Shown: piece by piece, positions 35,063 to 43,404 of the stretch
Numbering within the stretch: the stretch's first letter is position 1
Layout of the letters: every line of letters begins with the position of its first letter
NCBI GenBank assembly: GCA_964523145.1
Contig: CAZFYB010000005.1
Coordinates: forward strand, 15,682 to 79,681
Direction: 5' to 3'
From: Microsaccharimonas sp964523145
GTDB taxonomy: Bacteria > Patescibacteriota > Saccharimonadia > Saccharimonadales > Saccharimonadaceae
DNA: 64,000 bases
Translations under genes and position numbers: made by a program
The notes under the pieces: generated by a model
Told to the model about the DNA's origin: nothing
Seen by the model: only the letters and a program-made list of their open reading frames with translations
Databases searched by the model: none

Positions 35063-35570
35063 TCATCTGAGGAAAGGCGTATACAAAGTAGTCCTTGATA
35101 TCTCGACTAGAACACAAATGATTCAAAGTCGCAACAAAGTCGACCATCGTACCACTCGCGCTACAACCGAAACAATGAAACCCTCCCGGAACCAGACGCA
35201 GCGAAGCTGAACGTTCATCATGATAGAGACAGCGAATGTAAAAAACATCACTGCGTTCTTCGCCACTTCTCTGAACCCTCGCGACCTTAGCGCCGCGCGA
35301 GATGCTCATTTCGTACGAAGAAACCCTGCGACCATGCCGAATAACATAGTCATTAGCTTCCAGTACCTCACGCCACGTTACGAGCCGATTCACCCTTCGA
35401 ATGAATCGACCGTTGACGGGCGCCATTGCTGGGTCATTCGGTTGGCGAAAATGGTCTTGCCGAACGAGCCGGTAAAAGCCATCAGAATCATAGCCGAAGA
35501 TCTCCTGCGTATACCACTGCCTTCGAAAGCCATAAAGCGGCCCTGATGGCACAAATACCCCTATAGGCAT
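35046..35570 (-). CDS. Stand-alone primase-type CHC2 zinc finger protein
   Basis: A 174-residue protein whose C-terminal part (about 108-152) matches the DnaG-type zinc finger: C114-x2-H117, then C133-x2-C136 in GFHCFGCSASGTMVDFV. No TOPRIM or helicase-binding part follows, so it is not a full primase. Residues 1-105 are basic and not recognised. AGGAGGTG, a full Shine-Dalgarno site, precedes the ATG by 7 nt. It belongs to the island between ftsA and ftsZ. Such stand-alone fingers are mainly found on mobile elements; nucleic-acid binding is inference. Confidence 0.78.
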   Translation of the reverse strand: MPIGVFVPSGPLYGFRRQWYTQEIFGYDSDGFYRLVRQDHFRQPNDPAMAPVNGRFIRRVNRLVTWREVLEANDYVIRHGRRVSSYEMSISRGAKVARVQRSGEERSDVFYIRCLYHDERSASLRLVPGGFHCFGCSASGTMVDFVATLNHLCSSRDIKDYFVYAFPQMTARPE

Positions 35571-35601
35571 CTGCCTTCACCTCCTCAATGTTAAGTGTGA
35601 G

Positions 35602-35635
35602 TGTCGAGCGACACAATGGTCGCACTCGCTCGACA
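35602..35635. repeat. 10-bp perfect inverted repeat
   Basis: TGTCGAGCGA and TCGCTCGACA with a 14-nt spacer, upstream of the CHC2 gene at 35570. It may be an RNA hairpin in the leader or an operator. Confidence 0.65.
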
Positions 35636-35763
35636 TACCAGGCCTCCGCTGTGCGACTGCAGAAAAATGGCCGGCGACACATTAGCGAAGACAAATTTCT
35701 TCATCGCCAATGTGACTATTTAATCACAGATAATTTCAATAAAAAGCGTAAACGTTAAGCTAT

Positions 35764-35802
35764 GGCTTAAGCCAACCAAAGATTTATTCATACTTCCCTC
35801 CA
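35764..35802 (-). pseudogene. ftsA: Decayed copy of the ftsA 3' end (direct repeat 1)
   Basis: This 39-nt stretch matches the true ftsA end at 36637-36676 in 36 of 40 aligned columns, with one base deleted. Read as FtsA it would give N-K then F-G-W-L-K-P and a stop, so the old C-terminus is still visible. The two copies bracket the orphan gene at 35901. Confidence 0.8.
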
Positions 35803-35900
35803 TGCTCTTCAATGGAGCAGTCCGCAATACTTGCCAAATATTTACTATTCTGAGAGAATACCTCCGTACACACAGACCTAGTAGAAAGGACGTGTACATC

Positions 35901-36569
35901 ATGGGAACATATCCCGCGCAGTACCCTGCCCCGGCAATTACCGTGGCACAAACCATCGTCACAACGAAGTTCTTTAACCGCCTCACGAATGAAGGCTGGA
36001 ATTGGGAGGCTCAGCCCTACCTGATGTCTAAGGAAGAGCTCGAATCAATTCGAGTTCGGTTTGTCCCAGGCGTCAAAGACGAACTCCTGCTTCGCTTCAT
36101 CGGCCTCGTCTTCGCTAAGACAATGCCCGCGCTACACCTTCATTTCGTTTCTGATGGATATCTGCTCGACATCCAAAACGATCTGCTGGTAATCAGGGAG
36201 CAGCCGCCAACCTTTGACGGGTTTGGTAGACGAGCTAACGCTCGCTCAGCCGCGCTCACAGTGGTTCGGTCGTTGATTGAACTGAGGCTTGCCGCCTTCG
36301 CTGATCGCGTAGGCTCGAGGCGCTTTCCCCTAGCCACCGATAATCACGATCTTGTTCTTGGGAGAGATTATCCCTGGATACTATACGTTGGTGAATTTGG
36401 CTACGCAAGAACACGTTCAGTGATCGATTTTGTTCACGAAGCGGCTCCAGCTCTGCGCGCCGAATGGGAATCCGAGGGACTAGTGCTCAGACCTGTCTAC
36501 CACGATGCCCTTGATTATGGGGGTAAGTGTTTTATAGCTTTGCAGCTGCAACCCGTATCATCCGCCTAA
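35901..36569 (+). CDS. Hypothetical island protein
   Basis: A 222-residue soluble protein of unknown family. It alternates short hydrophobic strands and charged helices, and has no catalytic motif that I recognise. GAAAGGACG precedes the ATG, which was chosen over earlier in-frame codons. The gene is the only one between the two copies of the ftsA 3' end, and it has its own terminator. No integrase or recombinase motif (such as Arg-His-x-x-Arg-Tyr) was seen. Confidence 0.72.
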   Translation: MGTYPAQYPAPAITVAQTIVTTKFFNRLTNEGWNWEAQPYLMSKEELESIRVRFVPGVKDELLLRFIGLVFAKTMPALHLHFVSDGYLLDIQNDLLVIREQPPTFDGFGRRANARSAALTVVRSLIELRLAAFADRVGSRRFPLATDNHDLVLGRDYPWILYVGEFGYARTRSVIDFVHEAAPALRAEWESEGLVLRPVYHDALDYGGKCFIALQLQPVSSA

Positions 36570-36584
36570 CCCTGTTGAGGTCGA

Positions 36585-36620
36585 GACCCGCTCTCCCTCC
36601 AGGGAGGCGGGTTTCGCATT
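36585..36620 (+). terminator. Terminator of the island gene
   Basis: ACCCGC and GCGGGT enclose a second stem TCCCT/AGGGA, followed by TTTCGCATTTT. Confidence 0.8.
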
Positions 36621-36632
36621 TTATGCTATAAA

Positions 36633-37868
36633 TTAAGGCTTAAACCAACCAAAGATTTTATTCACACTTCCCTTCACGTTTTTGGCTGAAGGAGTTTTGA
36701 ATTTCGAGTTTTTAGAAGGAGCCTGCGATGCTTGCTCGGCATCAATCAGCATAAGTCCAATAGCGGTTGCAAATGCTGACGTATCAATATCATCCGCTAC
36801 ACCGCCATACCCGCTCGGGTGTCCCAAACGAGCGGCGAGGCCGAGGGTTTCTTTGGCGTAATCGGTCAGCTTTTTCAAATGAGCACCACCACCAGTTAAT
36901 ACAACACCGCTCGGAAGTTTACCGGCACGGCCGGCTTTTTTCAGTTCACGTTGAATACCTTCAAAAATTTCTTCAAGGCGGGCTTCAACAATTTCATCAA
37001 TATCTGAAGTAGTAAAACTATGGATTTCACCATTATTTTTAATACTAACGCCTGAATTATCGGTTCGAACAACAGCCGAAGCGTGCTCAATCTTAATTTG
37101 CTCGGCAACTTCGGGGTCAGTTTTAAGACCAATCGCCAAGTCGTTGGTAATATTAATTCCGCCGATCGGAACAACACCTACATATTGTAGGTCGCCTTCT
37201 TCGTACACGGCAACGCTGGTTGTAGCGCCACCAAAGTCGATAACAGCTACGCCATTTTCCATTTGTTGCTCGCCCAACACAGCCCGGGCAGCAGCCATAC
37301 TTGTTGGTACAACTGAGTGCGGTTGCACCTGAGCCGATTCAGCAGCTTTTTGCACGTTTACTAAATAAGGGGTAAGCGCCGAAATAACATGGGCGTCAAT
37401 TTCTAAGCGAGTCCCTGTCATACCAAGGGGGTCTTTGATATTATCTTGGCCATCAAGCTTGTAGGCATGGGGAATAACATCTAAAATTTCTCGGTTAGCC
37501 GGTACTTTACCGAGTGTAGCGACCTCTTCAATACGATGCAGGTCATCGTGACTTATTTCGTGATCAGAAGCTCCAACCGCCACCATACCATCGGCATGGG
37601 TGGTTAAAATATGAGCACCATTCACGCTCACTGTAGCGGCGTGCACTTGATAGCCACTCATTCGTTCAGCTTCACCCAACGCTTCGTCAATCGCGTGGCC
37701 TGGGCCCTGTAAGTTAACAATGACACCCTTGCGCATACCGGTATTGGCTGCCTGTCCGATACCTACAATTGTAGGGACGCCGGTCGAACTGTCGATGTGC
37801 GCCACAACGGCGCGCACTTTAGTTGTTCCGATATCAAGACCGACAGCATATTGAGAAGACTCTTGCAT
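36633..37868 (-). CDS. ftsA: Cell division protein FtsA
   Basis: A 411-residue actin-like ATPase that tethers FtsZ to the membrane. The phosphate-1 motif AVGLDIGTTKVRAVV is at the N-terminus and the phosphate-2 motif VIDFGGATTSVAVY near 210. The C-terminus VNKIFGWFKP is the expected membrane-binding amphipathic tip. TATACT ends 7 nt before the ATG, so the message is probably leaderless. Its last bases are duplicated at 35764, and the island after its stop separates it from ftsZ. Confidence 0.96.
   Translation of the reverse strand: MQESSQYAVGLDIGTTKVRAVVAHIDSSTGVPTIVGIGQAANTGMRKGVIVNLQGPGHAIDEALGEAERMSGYQVHAATVSVNGAHILTTHADGMVAVGASDHEISHDDLHRIEEVATLGKVPANREILDVIPHAYKLDGQDNIKDPLGMTGTRLEIDAHVISALTPYLVNVQKAAESAQVQPHSVVPTSMAAARAVLGEQQMENGVAVIDFGGATTSVAVYEEGDLQYVGVVPIGGINITNDLAIGLKTDPEVAEQIKIEHASAVVRTDNSGVSIKNNGEIHSFTTSDIDEIVEARLEEIFEGIQRELKKAGRAGKLPSGVVLTGGGAHLKKLTDYAKETLGLAARLGHPSGYGGVADDIDTSAFATAIGLMLIDAEQASQAPSKNSKFKTPSAKNVKGSVNKIFGWFKP
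36637..36676 (-). repeat. Intact ftsA 3' end (direct repeat 2)
   Basis: The intact partner of the decayed copy at 35764-35802. If the intervening DNA inserted here, this copy is either the original or one brought in by the element. Confidence 0.75.
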
Positions 37869-37909
37869 GTTGATTAGTATACCGCTTGTGGTGTAACTTC
37901 GACAAGCCC

Positions 37910-38287
37910 TTAGAACGCTCTGAAAGCTCGATCGAGCACATCATCAGCTTCAATCAGTGCATCAACAGTTTGAATTGCTTTGTTATTTAATCGTAATTTT
38001 GTAAATCGAGCGAGGTAAGTGGCATTCTCATCTACGCTACTTGTCACGGCTGCAAGGGGTTGAATATCTTTAAGCCAGAGTTCGCTGATATGAGCATTGT
38101 TTTGGTCTTTTTCTAAACGCTCAAAACTATCTTCGAGTGCGAGTGTACTAAGCTGAAACGAAGCCAAGACACGGGTAAAATAGCGTTCGCTCTCTTGCTG
38201 AAGGCGTTGGTCGGTAAGTCCTTTCGTCCTAATAGGATCGGGGACTTCGAGTGAGTTAAATTCAGTAATAAATTTCGGAAGGGACAT
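37910..38287 (-). CDS. Hypothetical helical protein
   Basis: A 125-residue soluble protein, mainly helical, without membrane segments or known motifs. It lies between map and ftsA on the same strand, 9 nt downstream of map, so it is probably the last gene of an adk-map operon. Function unknown. Confidence 0.7.
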   Translation of the reverse strand: MSLPKFITEFNSLEVPDPIRTKGLTDQRLQQESERYFTRVLASFQLSTLALEDSFERLEKDQNNAHISELWLKDIQPLAAVTSSVDENATYLARFTKLRLNNKAIQTVDALIEADDVLDRAFRAF

Positions 38288-38296
38288 AGTGATCCT

Positions 38297-39049
38297 TTAG
38301 AGCCTTGTTAAAATTTCGGCGCCGTTTTCAGTAATTAGAACGGTATGTTCAAAATGTGCGGCCAAACTACCATCTCGGGTACTGATGGTCCATTTATCGT
38401 CTTCGATAAAAATCTTTTCACCGCCCAATGTTGCCATTGGCTCGATTGCGATGGTATCACCAGGGGTTAATAGGCCGCCCCTCCCCTTCTTGCCGTAATT
38501 AGGAATTTCAATACCATCGTGCATTTCATGGCCAATACCATGACCGACAAGTTCGCGGATAATACCAAGTTTGGCATCTTTGAGTACCTTTTCAATTGCT
38601 GCGCTAATATCACCAATGCGTACCGGGCCCTTAATGGCATCGATACCTGCATACAAGCTTCGTTCGGTCGCTGATATCAGGTGTTTTTGAACACTGGTTG
38701 GATTACCCCCAACAACCATTGTGAATGCGCTGTCGGTTTTCATATTTTTATAGGTAATCACCAGGTCGAAACTGACAACATCACCCTCTTGTAATACATA
38801 AGTAGATGGAATGCTATGCACAATTTGGTCATTTACTGAAATACAAATCGCTGCCGGGAAGTTTACTTCGCTGGTTTTGTAAGTTGCAATTGCTCCATGC
38901 TTTTTAATTTCAGCATCAACCCATGTATCAAGCTCGATCTCGCTTACTCCAGGTTTTACTTGTTTTTTAAGCCCTTCATAAATAGTGGCAAGTATTTTGC
39001 CGCCTTCACGCATAGCTTGAATTTCAGCCGGAGTTTTTTCTTTTTGCAT
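38297..39049 (-). CDS. map: Methionine aminopeptidase, type I
   Basis: A 250-residue pita-bread metalloenzyme that removes N-terminal methionine. Metal ligands are visible: two Asp in GDVVSFDLVITYKNMKTDSAFT, His in ELVGHGIGHEMH, Glu in IAIEPMATLG and the C-terminal Glu in HFEHTVLI. It overlaps adk by one base, a common adk-map pairing. Confidence 0.96.
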   Translation of the reverse strand: MQKEKTPAEIQAMREGGKILATIYEGLKKQVKPGVSEIELDTWVDAEIKKHGAIATYKTSEVNFPAAICISVNDQIVHSIPSTYVLQEGDVVSFDLVITYKNMKTDSAFTMVVGGNPTSVQKHLISATERSLYAGIDAIKGPVRIGDISAAIEKVLKDAKLGIIRELVGHGIGHEMHDGIEIPNYGKKGRGGLLTPGDTIAIEPMATLGGEKIFIEDDKWTISTRDGSLAAHFEHTVLITENGAEILTRL

Positions 39050-39597
39050 TACTGGCTCAATCCTCGGTTATGTAATTCCTCAACAATTCGGTCATGCACC
39101 TGGCCAACCGTACCTACACCATCAATATGAACAACCGGGATATTTTGAGTCGTAAATAAACTTAAAATGGGGTACATTTCGGTGCGATAAATGTTCAAGC
39201 GCTCGTCAATCACCTCTGGTGTATCGTCAACACGACCACGAATCGCTAGTCGTTTTAATAATTCTTCGCGGGGCACTTCAAGCACTACTACGAGGCTGAT
39301 TCCTCGGCCATGATCCGTTTTACTCTCAACCAGCCACTGCGCCTGCGCAACCTCGCGAGGAAAACCATCAAGTATTACTTGATCGATATCACCTGCTTTT
39401 GCAATAGATTCACCCATTATTCGAGTAATGGCTTCATGGGGAACTAACTTTCCCGCCTGCATAATTTGAATTAGCTCGGCATCGTGTGTGTCACGAAGAA
39501 TTTGACCAGCACTTAACCAACGCCACCCCATACGGGCTGCGAGAATTTGTCCTTGAACACTTTTTCCAGCACCGGCTGGACCAAAAAATACAATCAT
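39049..39597 (-). CDS. adk: Adenylate kinase, short form
   Basis: A 182-residue nucleotide kinase (AMP + ATP to 2 ADP). P-loop GPAGAGKS is at 6-13, the AMP-binding DGFPREVAQAQW motif follows, and the LID is the short type (RGRVDDTPE) without zinc cysteines. TATCAT ends 7 nt before the ATG. Other NMP kinases share the fold, but the DGFPR signature and map pairing favour Adk. Confidence 0.92.
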   Translation of the reverse strand: MIVFFGPAGAGKSVQGQILAARMGWRWLSAGQILRDTHDAELIQIMQAGKLVPHEAITRIMGESIAKAGDIDQVILDGFPREVAQAQWLVESKTDHGRGISLVVVLEVPREELLKRLAIRGRVDDTPEVIDERLNIYRTEMYPILSLFTTQNIPVVHIDGVGTVGQVHDRIVEELHNRGLSQ

Positions 39598-39662
39598 TGT
39601 TTCTATGATAAACGGTTTTAGCTTTCAAAACCACACCTAAGTGCACTTATACCCTCAAATCA

Positions 39663-40451
39663 TTACGGCTGTCTAATGTATGAAGCTGTTGGAATAATTA
39701 CTTGAGTCTGCCCAGTATATGACCAATGCAACCGCATAGACGCCCCACCACCGCCTTCTCTCATTTCAACAACAATCGGCACCCTCTCGTTAGCAATTAA
39801 GTCAACTGTGGTTGGTGATGCCCTTACGCTACAGCAAGGACCACTTGCATAATTATCACCCAACAATATCCCATTCACCCACACTCGCTCTCCATCATCT
39901 ACTAAAATATAAAAGGTGTACGTTCCGGTAATCGGCGGAATGAGGTAACTCGTATATCGAGCACTAAAATAATCACTATTCACACCAGGGCCCGGATTTC
40001 CTGTTCCCCAGATATTATCGATTCTGTCTTCGTACTGAATGAGCGCCGGTGTACCCGCCAGAGTAGTATTGTTGTAATATTCTGCCTTTACTTGCCCGCA
40101 AGTACCGTACGTAGGAGAGGGGTTATCGCTTGACACATGAAAAATATTCACGCCCTTTCTAGCAGATACACATGACCCATAGGTGAAAGTTCGATAATCG
40201 TACGTCACCCCCTCGGCTACAGCAACACCGGCTATAGTAAGATCGGCAGGATAGGCACCATTTGTTGTCTTATGAGTTTCTACCTTTTTATAGGCTTGGT
40301 TGACAATACTCTTGATACTTGACTCATTCGCACGATTTTGAATACCAGCATAGGCAACTATACTAATCGCCGCGAGGATTGCAATGACAACCACCACAAT
40401 TAAAAGTTCGACAATCGTGAAACCTGATTTTTTGCTCACCCACTGCTTCAT
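39663..40451 (-). CDS. Type IV prepilin-like protein with PA14 domain
   Basis: A 262-residue prepilin. KKSG-FTIVELL at about 7-16 is the processing site, followed by the hydrophobic helix. From about 125 to 258 the sequence matches PA14 domains (AEYYNNTTLAGTP, TGTYTFYILVDDGERVWVNG, and a closing LHWS). PA14 domains bind glycans in adhesins and toxins. The promoter region and first 40 nt of the gene are almost identical to the next gene, including TATACT 8 nt before the ATG. A pilus-tip adhesin is a reasonable guess. Confidence 0.9.
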   Translation of the reverse strand: MKQWVSKKSGFTIVELLIVVVVIAILAAISIVAYAGIQNRANESSIKSIVNQAYKKVETHKTTNGAYPADLTIAGVAVAEGVTYDYRTFTYGSCVSARKGVNIFHVSSDNPSPTYGTCGQVKAEYYNNTTLAGTPALIQYEDRIDNIWGTGNPGPGVNSDYFSARYTSYLIPPITGTYTFYILVDDGERVWVNGILLGDNYASGPCCSVRASPTTVDLIANERVPIVVEMREGGGGASMRLHWSYTGQTQVIIPTASYIRQP

Positions 40452-40473
40452 TGCTGTTTAGTATAGCAGTGAA

Positions 40474-40932
40474 TTAACAGCTTGTCACAATAGTAATTGC
40501 TATATCATCGGATGTGTTATTCAAACCATCAGGCCCAACACTTTTGAGCGGAGAGCTGCCGCTTTGACCAATTTTACAGTCATTGTTATCGTACCAATAA
40601 TATTGACCCCAAGGGTCACGTTCAAGCCCACTTGTTTGTATATGTCCTTGGTCTTTAATATTGTTCAAGACATTCAGCCACGAAGCGGGCGGCGGCATAG
40701 TTGTTCCGCTGTAAAAATCAGTTCCGGGTGGCAAAATGAGTCGTTCCTCACGATACATTAGCATCGCTTTTTTAAGATAGTTAAGATCATTTACAACAAC
40801 CTGCTGCTTAGCGCGCAGCTGGATGCCGTTATACGCAACAATTGTAATAGCCGCAAGAATTGCAATCACTACAATTACGATTAAAAGTTCAACAATCGTG
40901 AAACCTGATTTTTTGCTCGCCCACTGCTTCAT
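40474..40932 (-). CDS. Type IV prepilin/GspG-like pseudopilin
   Basis: A 152-residue prepilin with the same KKSG-FTIVELL start as its neighbour. The C-terminal part has GspG-like features: RDPWGQYYWYD near 115 and SVGPDGLNNTSDD near 130, the latter like the calcium site of major pseudopilins. TATACT lies 8 nt before the ATG. The upstream region duplicates that of the PA14 prepilin. Confidence 0.87.
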   Translation of the reverse strand: MKQWASKKSGFTIVELLIVIVVIAILAAITIVAYNGIQLRAKQQVVVNDLNYLKKAMLMYREERLILPPGTDFYSGTTMPPPASWLNVLNNIKDQGHIQTSGLERDPWGQYYWYDNNDCKIGQSGSSPLKSVGPDGLNNTSDDIAITIVTSC

Positions 40933-40970
40933 TGCTGTTTAGTATAGCAAGAAAGCGTTATTCAATACAG

Positions 40971-41423
40971 TTATGTTAATGATTCTTTAACTAATCGAGC
41001 AATAGTTCCACCATCAGCACTATTGCCAAGCTTTGCTTTTACAGCACCAATCACTTGGCCCATCGCTTGTGGACCGCTGACGCCAAGTGCAGCAATCGTC
41101 TCATTAACTGTTTGTTGGATCTCAACTTCAGAAACCTGAGCCGGAAGGTAGGTACCAATGATAGCTAACTCGGCACGTTCATTGTCGGCCAGTTCAGGGC
41201 GCTCTGCTTGATCGTACAAACTAGCGCTTTCATTGCGCTTTTTTACTTCACGGGCAATAAGTTTTTCAATTGTTTCATCATCAAGGCCAGTTTCGCGCTT
41301 ACCTTGGGCAACTTCTTCATTCAAAATAACGGCTTTCAAACCGCGTAATACTTCACCACGAAAACGATCACCGCTCAAAAGAGCGGCTTTCAGATCGTTA
41401 TCGAGTTGTGCTTTCAACGCCAC
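40971..41423 (-). CDS. GatB/YqeY domain protein
   Basis: A 150-residue YqeY-type protein, similar to the tail domain of GatB, the amidotransferase subunit that makes Gln-tRNA. The start LKAQLDNDLKAALLSGD and the end MGQVIGAVKAKLGNSADGGTIARLVKESL are typical. The exact role is unknown; pairing with rpsU, as here, is common in bacteria. Confidence 0.92.
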   Translation of the reverse strand: MALKAQLDNDLKAALLSGDRFRGEVLRGLKAVILNEEVAQGKRETGLDDETIEKLIAREVKKRNESASLYDQAERPELADNERAELAIIGTYLPAQVSEVEIQQTVNETIAALGVSGPQAMGQVIGAVKAKLGNSADGGTIARLVKESLT

Positions 41424-41434
41424 CAGCGTAAGCC

Positions 41435-41650
41435 TTAGCGTAAACCGAGGCGAGCTTTTGCAAGCTTGTCGGCCTTACGCTCCTTACGGATAATCGCCTT
41501 TTTACGGCGCTCAGTCTTACTGATGTCTTTGTTGAAACGCATAGAAGCTTTAGCCTCAGCCAATACGCCACTTTGCAGCACTTTTCGGTTGAAGCGACGA
41601 ATAATATTTTCGTTCGCTTCTCGTTCGTCTTTTCGGGTTACTTGTACCAT
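41435..41650 (-). CDS. rpsU: 30S ribosomal protein S21
   Basis: A 71-residue basic protein with the S21 pattern (ENIIRRFNRKVLQSGVLAEAK, then a Lys/Arg-rich tail). The start MVQVTRKDERE was chosen from family length, with TACAAT ending 10 nt upstream. It lies 11 nt before the YqeY gene. Confidence 0.92.
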   Translation of the reverse strand: MVQVTRKDEREANENIIRRFNRKVLQSGVLAEAKASMRFNKDISKTERRKKAIIRKERKADKLAKARLGLR

Positions 41651-41701
41651 ATCGTGTAGTATTGTAACAGATTCAGCGGCGAGTATCAAGAGGGGTTATT
41701 G

Positions 41702-42214
41702 TTAGTTTCCACCAACCCATGCACGCCATGGCCCAGTTGAGGTATCCGTAGCAAGATAGCCATTATAGTTTGAGTTCGTAGCCATAATACTAGTGCAAGC
41801 TGCTCCAGAGCTTGCGTGCCATCCGGCTGACGTTTGTTCTTTAACTCCTCCTTCTAAGCTTGTGAAGTAATACTTTTTACCCGACTTACTCATAGCGATG
41901 GCGCCAAAGTTCGTGCCGTTTGCTACTAAGCAGCCTGAAAAATTAAAGTCTACCACAGGGCTCGTGGCATACATTTCTTTAGAAATTTTAAAATTTTCTA
42001 TTTGATTAACAGATGATGGATAGCGACCGTTTTCGGCATGATACCGACCGGCAATATTTAGTAAGTTTCTTAGGTCGCTTTGCACAGCCGTATCTTGAGC
42101 CCGACTTTGTATACCGTTGTAGGAAACTATAGTAATAGCAGCGAGAATAGCGATCACCACTACGACAATAAGTAGTTCAACAATAGTAAATCCCTTGTTT
42201 ACTACACGTTTCAT
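41702..42214 (-). CDS. Type IV prepilin-like protein
   Basis: A 170-residue prepilin. Short leader NKG-FTIVELL, hydrophobic helix, then a compact variable head with two cysteines (GCLV and AACTS). The ATG at 42214 is 2 nt after the upstream gene's stop, so the two are coupled. Confidence 0.87.
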   Translation of the reverse strand: MKRVVNKGFTIVELLIVVVVIAILAAITIVSYNGIQSRAQDTAVQSDLRNLLNIAGRYHAENGRYPSSVNQIENFKISKEMYATSPVVDFNFSGCLVANGTNFGAIAMSKSGKKYYFTSLEGGVKEQTSAGWHASSGAACTSIMATNSNYNGYLATDTSTGPWRAWVGGN

Positions 42215-42216
42215 AG

Positions 42217-42792
42217 TTATACCGCTGGTCCCGGAACGCTGACTACACACTGCGTAGCACCAGAACCGCCAACATTCCCGCCTGAATATTTAAACGGAGA
42301 AGTAACTATTGCTCCTGCTGCCTCAGTAGCTAACACTGTCATTCCACAATCCGCATTAATACCGAAAAGATAATAGCTTATAATGACCGGTGCCGGTGTT
42401 CCATCAACCGCTCGAAATGCACTGTAATTATAGGTTACTCCTCCACGAACATCTGAGACCAGTGGAGCCGATCGCGGCAACTTCCCTACTGTGGCAATAG
42501 CACTTTCAAATGTACTGTCGCCAGCCATTGGACCACTGTTACGGCGACACGAAGTATCAGTTGTTATGCATATAAATACATTTTCAGCTGTAGATGGATA
42601 CTGCCCAGTACTCGACACATACGCCTGCACCATTCGCTTTGCCTTGCTGGCTGCATCAATAATTGCCGTATTATTAGCGCGTTGCTGAATGCCGTTATAC
42701 GACACGATAGTGATTGCCGCCAAAATCGCAATAACAACGACAACAATTAGTAATTCAACTATCGTAAATCCGCTTTGTGCCCACTTTTTCAT
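42217..42792 (-). CDS. Type IV prepilin-like protein
   Basis: A 191-residue prepilin. AQSG-FTIVELL is at about 5-14, and the helix ends in VSYNGIQQRANN as in its relatives. The head (45-191) is rich in Ser, Gly and Thr and holds several cysteines (FICITTDTSCRR). First gene of a pair with the prepilin ending at 41702. Confidence 0.87.
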   Translation of the reverse strand: MKKWAQSGFTIVELLIVVVVIAILAAITIVSYNGIQQRANNTAIIDAASKAKRMVQAYVSSTGQYPSTAENVFICITTDTSCRRNSGPMAGDSTFESAIATVGKLPRSAPLVSDVRGGVTYNYSAFRAVDGTPAPVIISYYLFGINADCGMTVLATEAAGAIVTSPFKYSGGNVGGSGATQCVVSVPGPAV

Positions 42793-42829
42793 TAGTTTAA
42801 GTTAACCATAGACGGTATAAAATTCCAAC

Positions 42830-43327
42830 CTAGGTGGTATTGGGGAGACCAATTCTACAGGTCAGCTCTCCACTACCTGTTTGGTTTAAAAATATTGTGC
42901 CGCCAATCCTTGGACATGAGCTCGCCGTCACCTTAAAGGCAATGTAATATCCTGTAAATGATCCTTGAGTACCGTAGGCATATGCAGCATCAGAAAACGG
43001 AGGAAAGTTTGACATAAATTCCGATAAAGCAATTTTAACAGCTTGCGAATTTGCCGTCACTACACCCCCCGCCGGCCAACATCCGCTTGTCCCATCAAGA
43101 CACGCAGTGCTAAGATCGCCAGGATATGTACCGTATTTTGCCGCATACATACTCAAACCTTTAACATAGGTATTCAACATGGCCGCCCTACTACTCTCTT
43201 GCGCCCGTTGCTGAATGCCGTTGTACGAAACGATCGTAATCGCCGCCAAAATCGCAATCACCACTACTACAATGAGTAGCTCGACAATCGTAAATCCTGA
43301 TTCTTTTCGTTCCCACACGCTTTTCAT
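42830..43327 (-). CDS. Type IV prepilin-like protein
   Basis: A 165-residue prepilin with KESG-FTIVELL near 8-18, the shared helix and a variable head with four cysteines (STACLDGTSGCW, SSCPRIGG, LTCRIG). Divergent from the ABC exporter at 43405. Confidence 0.87.
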   Translation of the reverse strand: MKSVWERKESGFTIVELLIVVVVIAILAAITIVSYNGIQQRAQESSRAAMLNTYVKGLSMYAAKYGTYPGDLSTACLDGTSGCWPAGGVVTANSQAVKIALSEFMSNFPPFSDAAYAYGTQGSFTGYYIAFKVTASSCPRIGGTIFLNQTGSGELTCRIGLPNTT

Positions 43328-43404
43328 CTGTACCTACGATACCATAAGCACAAAGCGCTGGGTAGATTTGCCAGGAGCAGGATCGTTACCTATACTAGAA
43401 GTAT

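Larger units (their letters stand above)
35571..35900. other. Intergenic stretch of the island, with inverted and direct repeats
   Basis: No gene seen. A 10-bp perfect inverted repeat TGTCGAGCGA/TCGCTCGACA (35602-35611 and 35626-35635) lies in the 5' region of the zinc finger gene. A decayed copy of the ftsA 3' end occupies 35764-35802. The rest is divergent promoter space without a strong consensus match. Confidence 0.6.

Noticed and set aside
35488..35694. 68-residue minus-strand frame with several Cys
   Set aside because: It overlaps the CHC2 gene start in another frame, lacks a ribosome site, and covers the inverted repeat.
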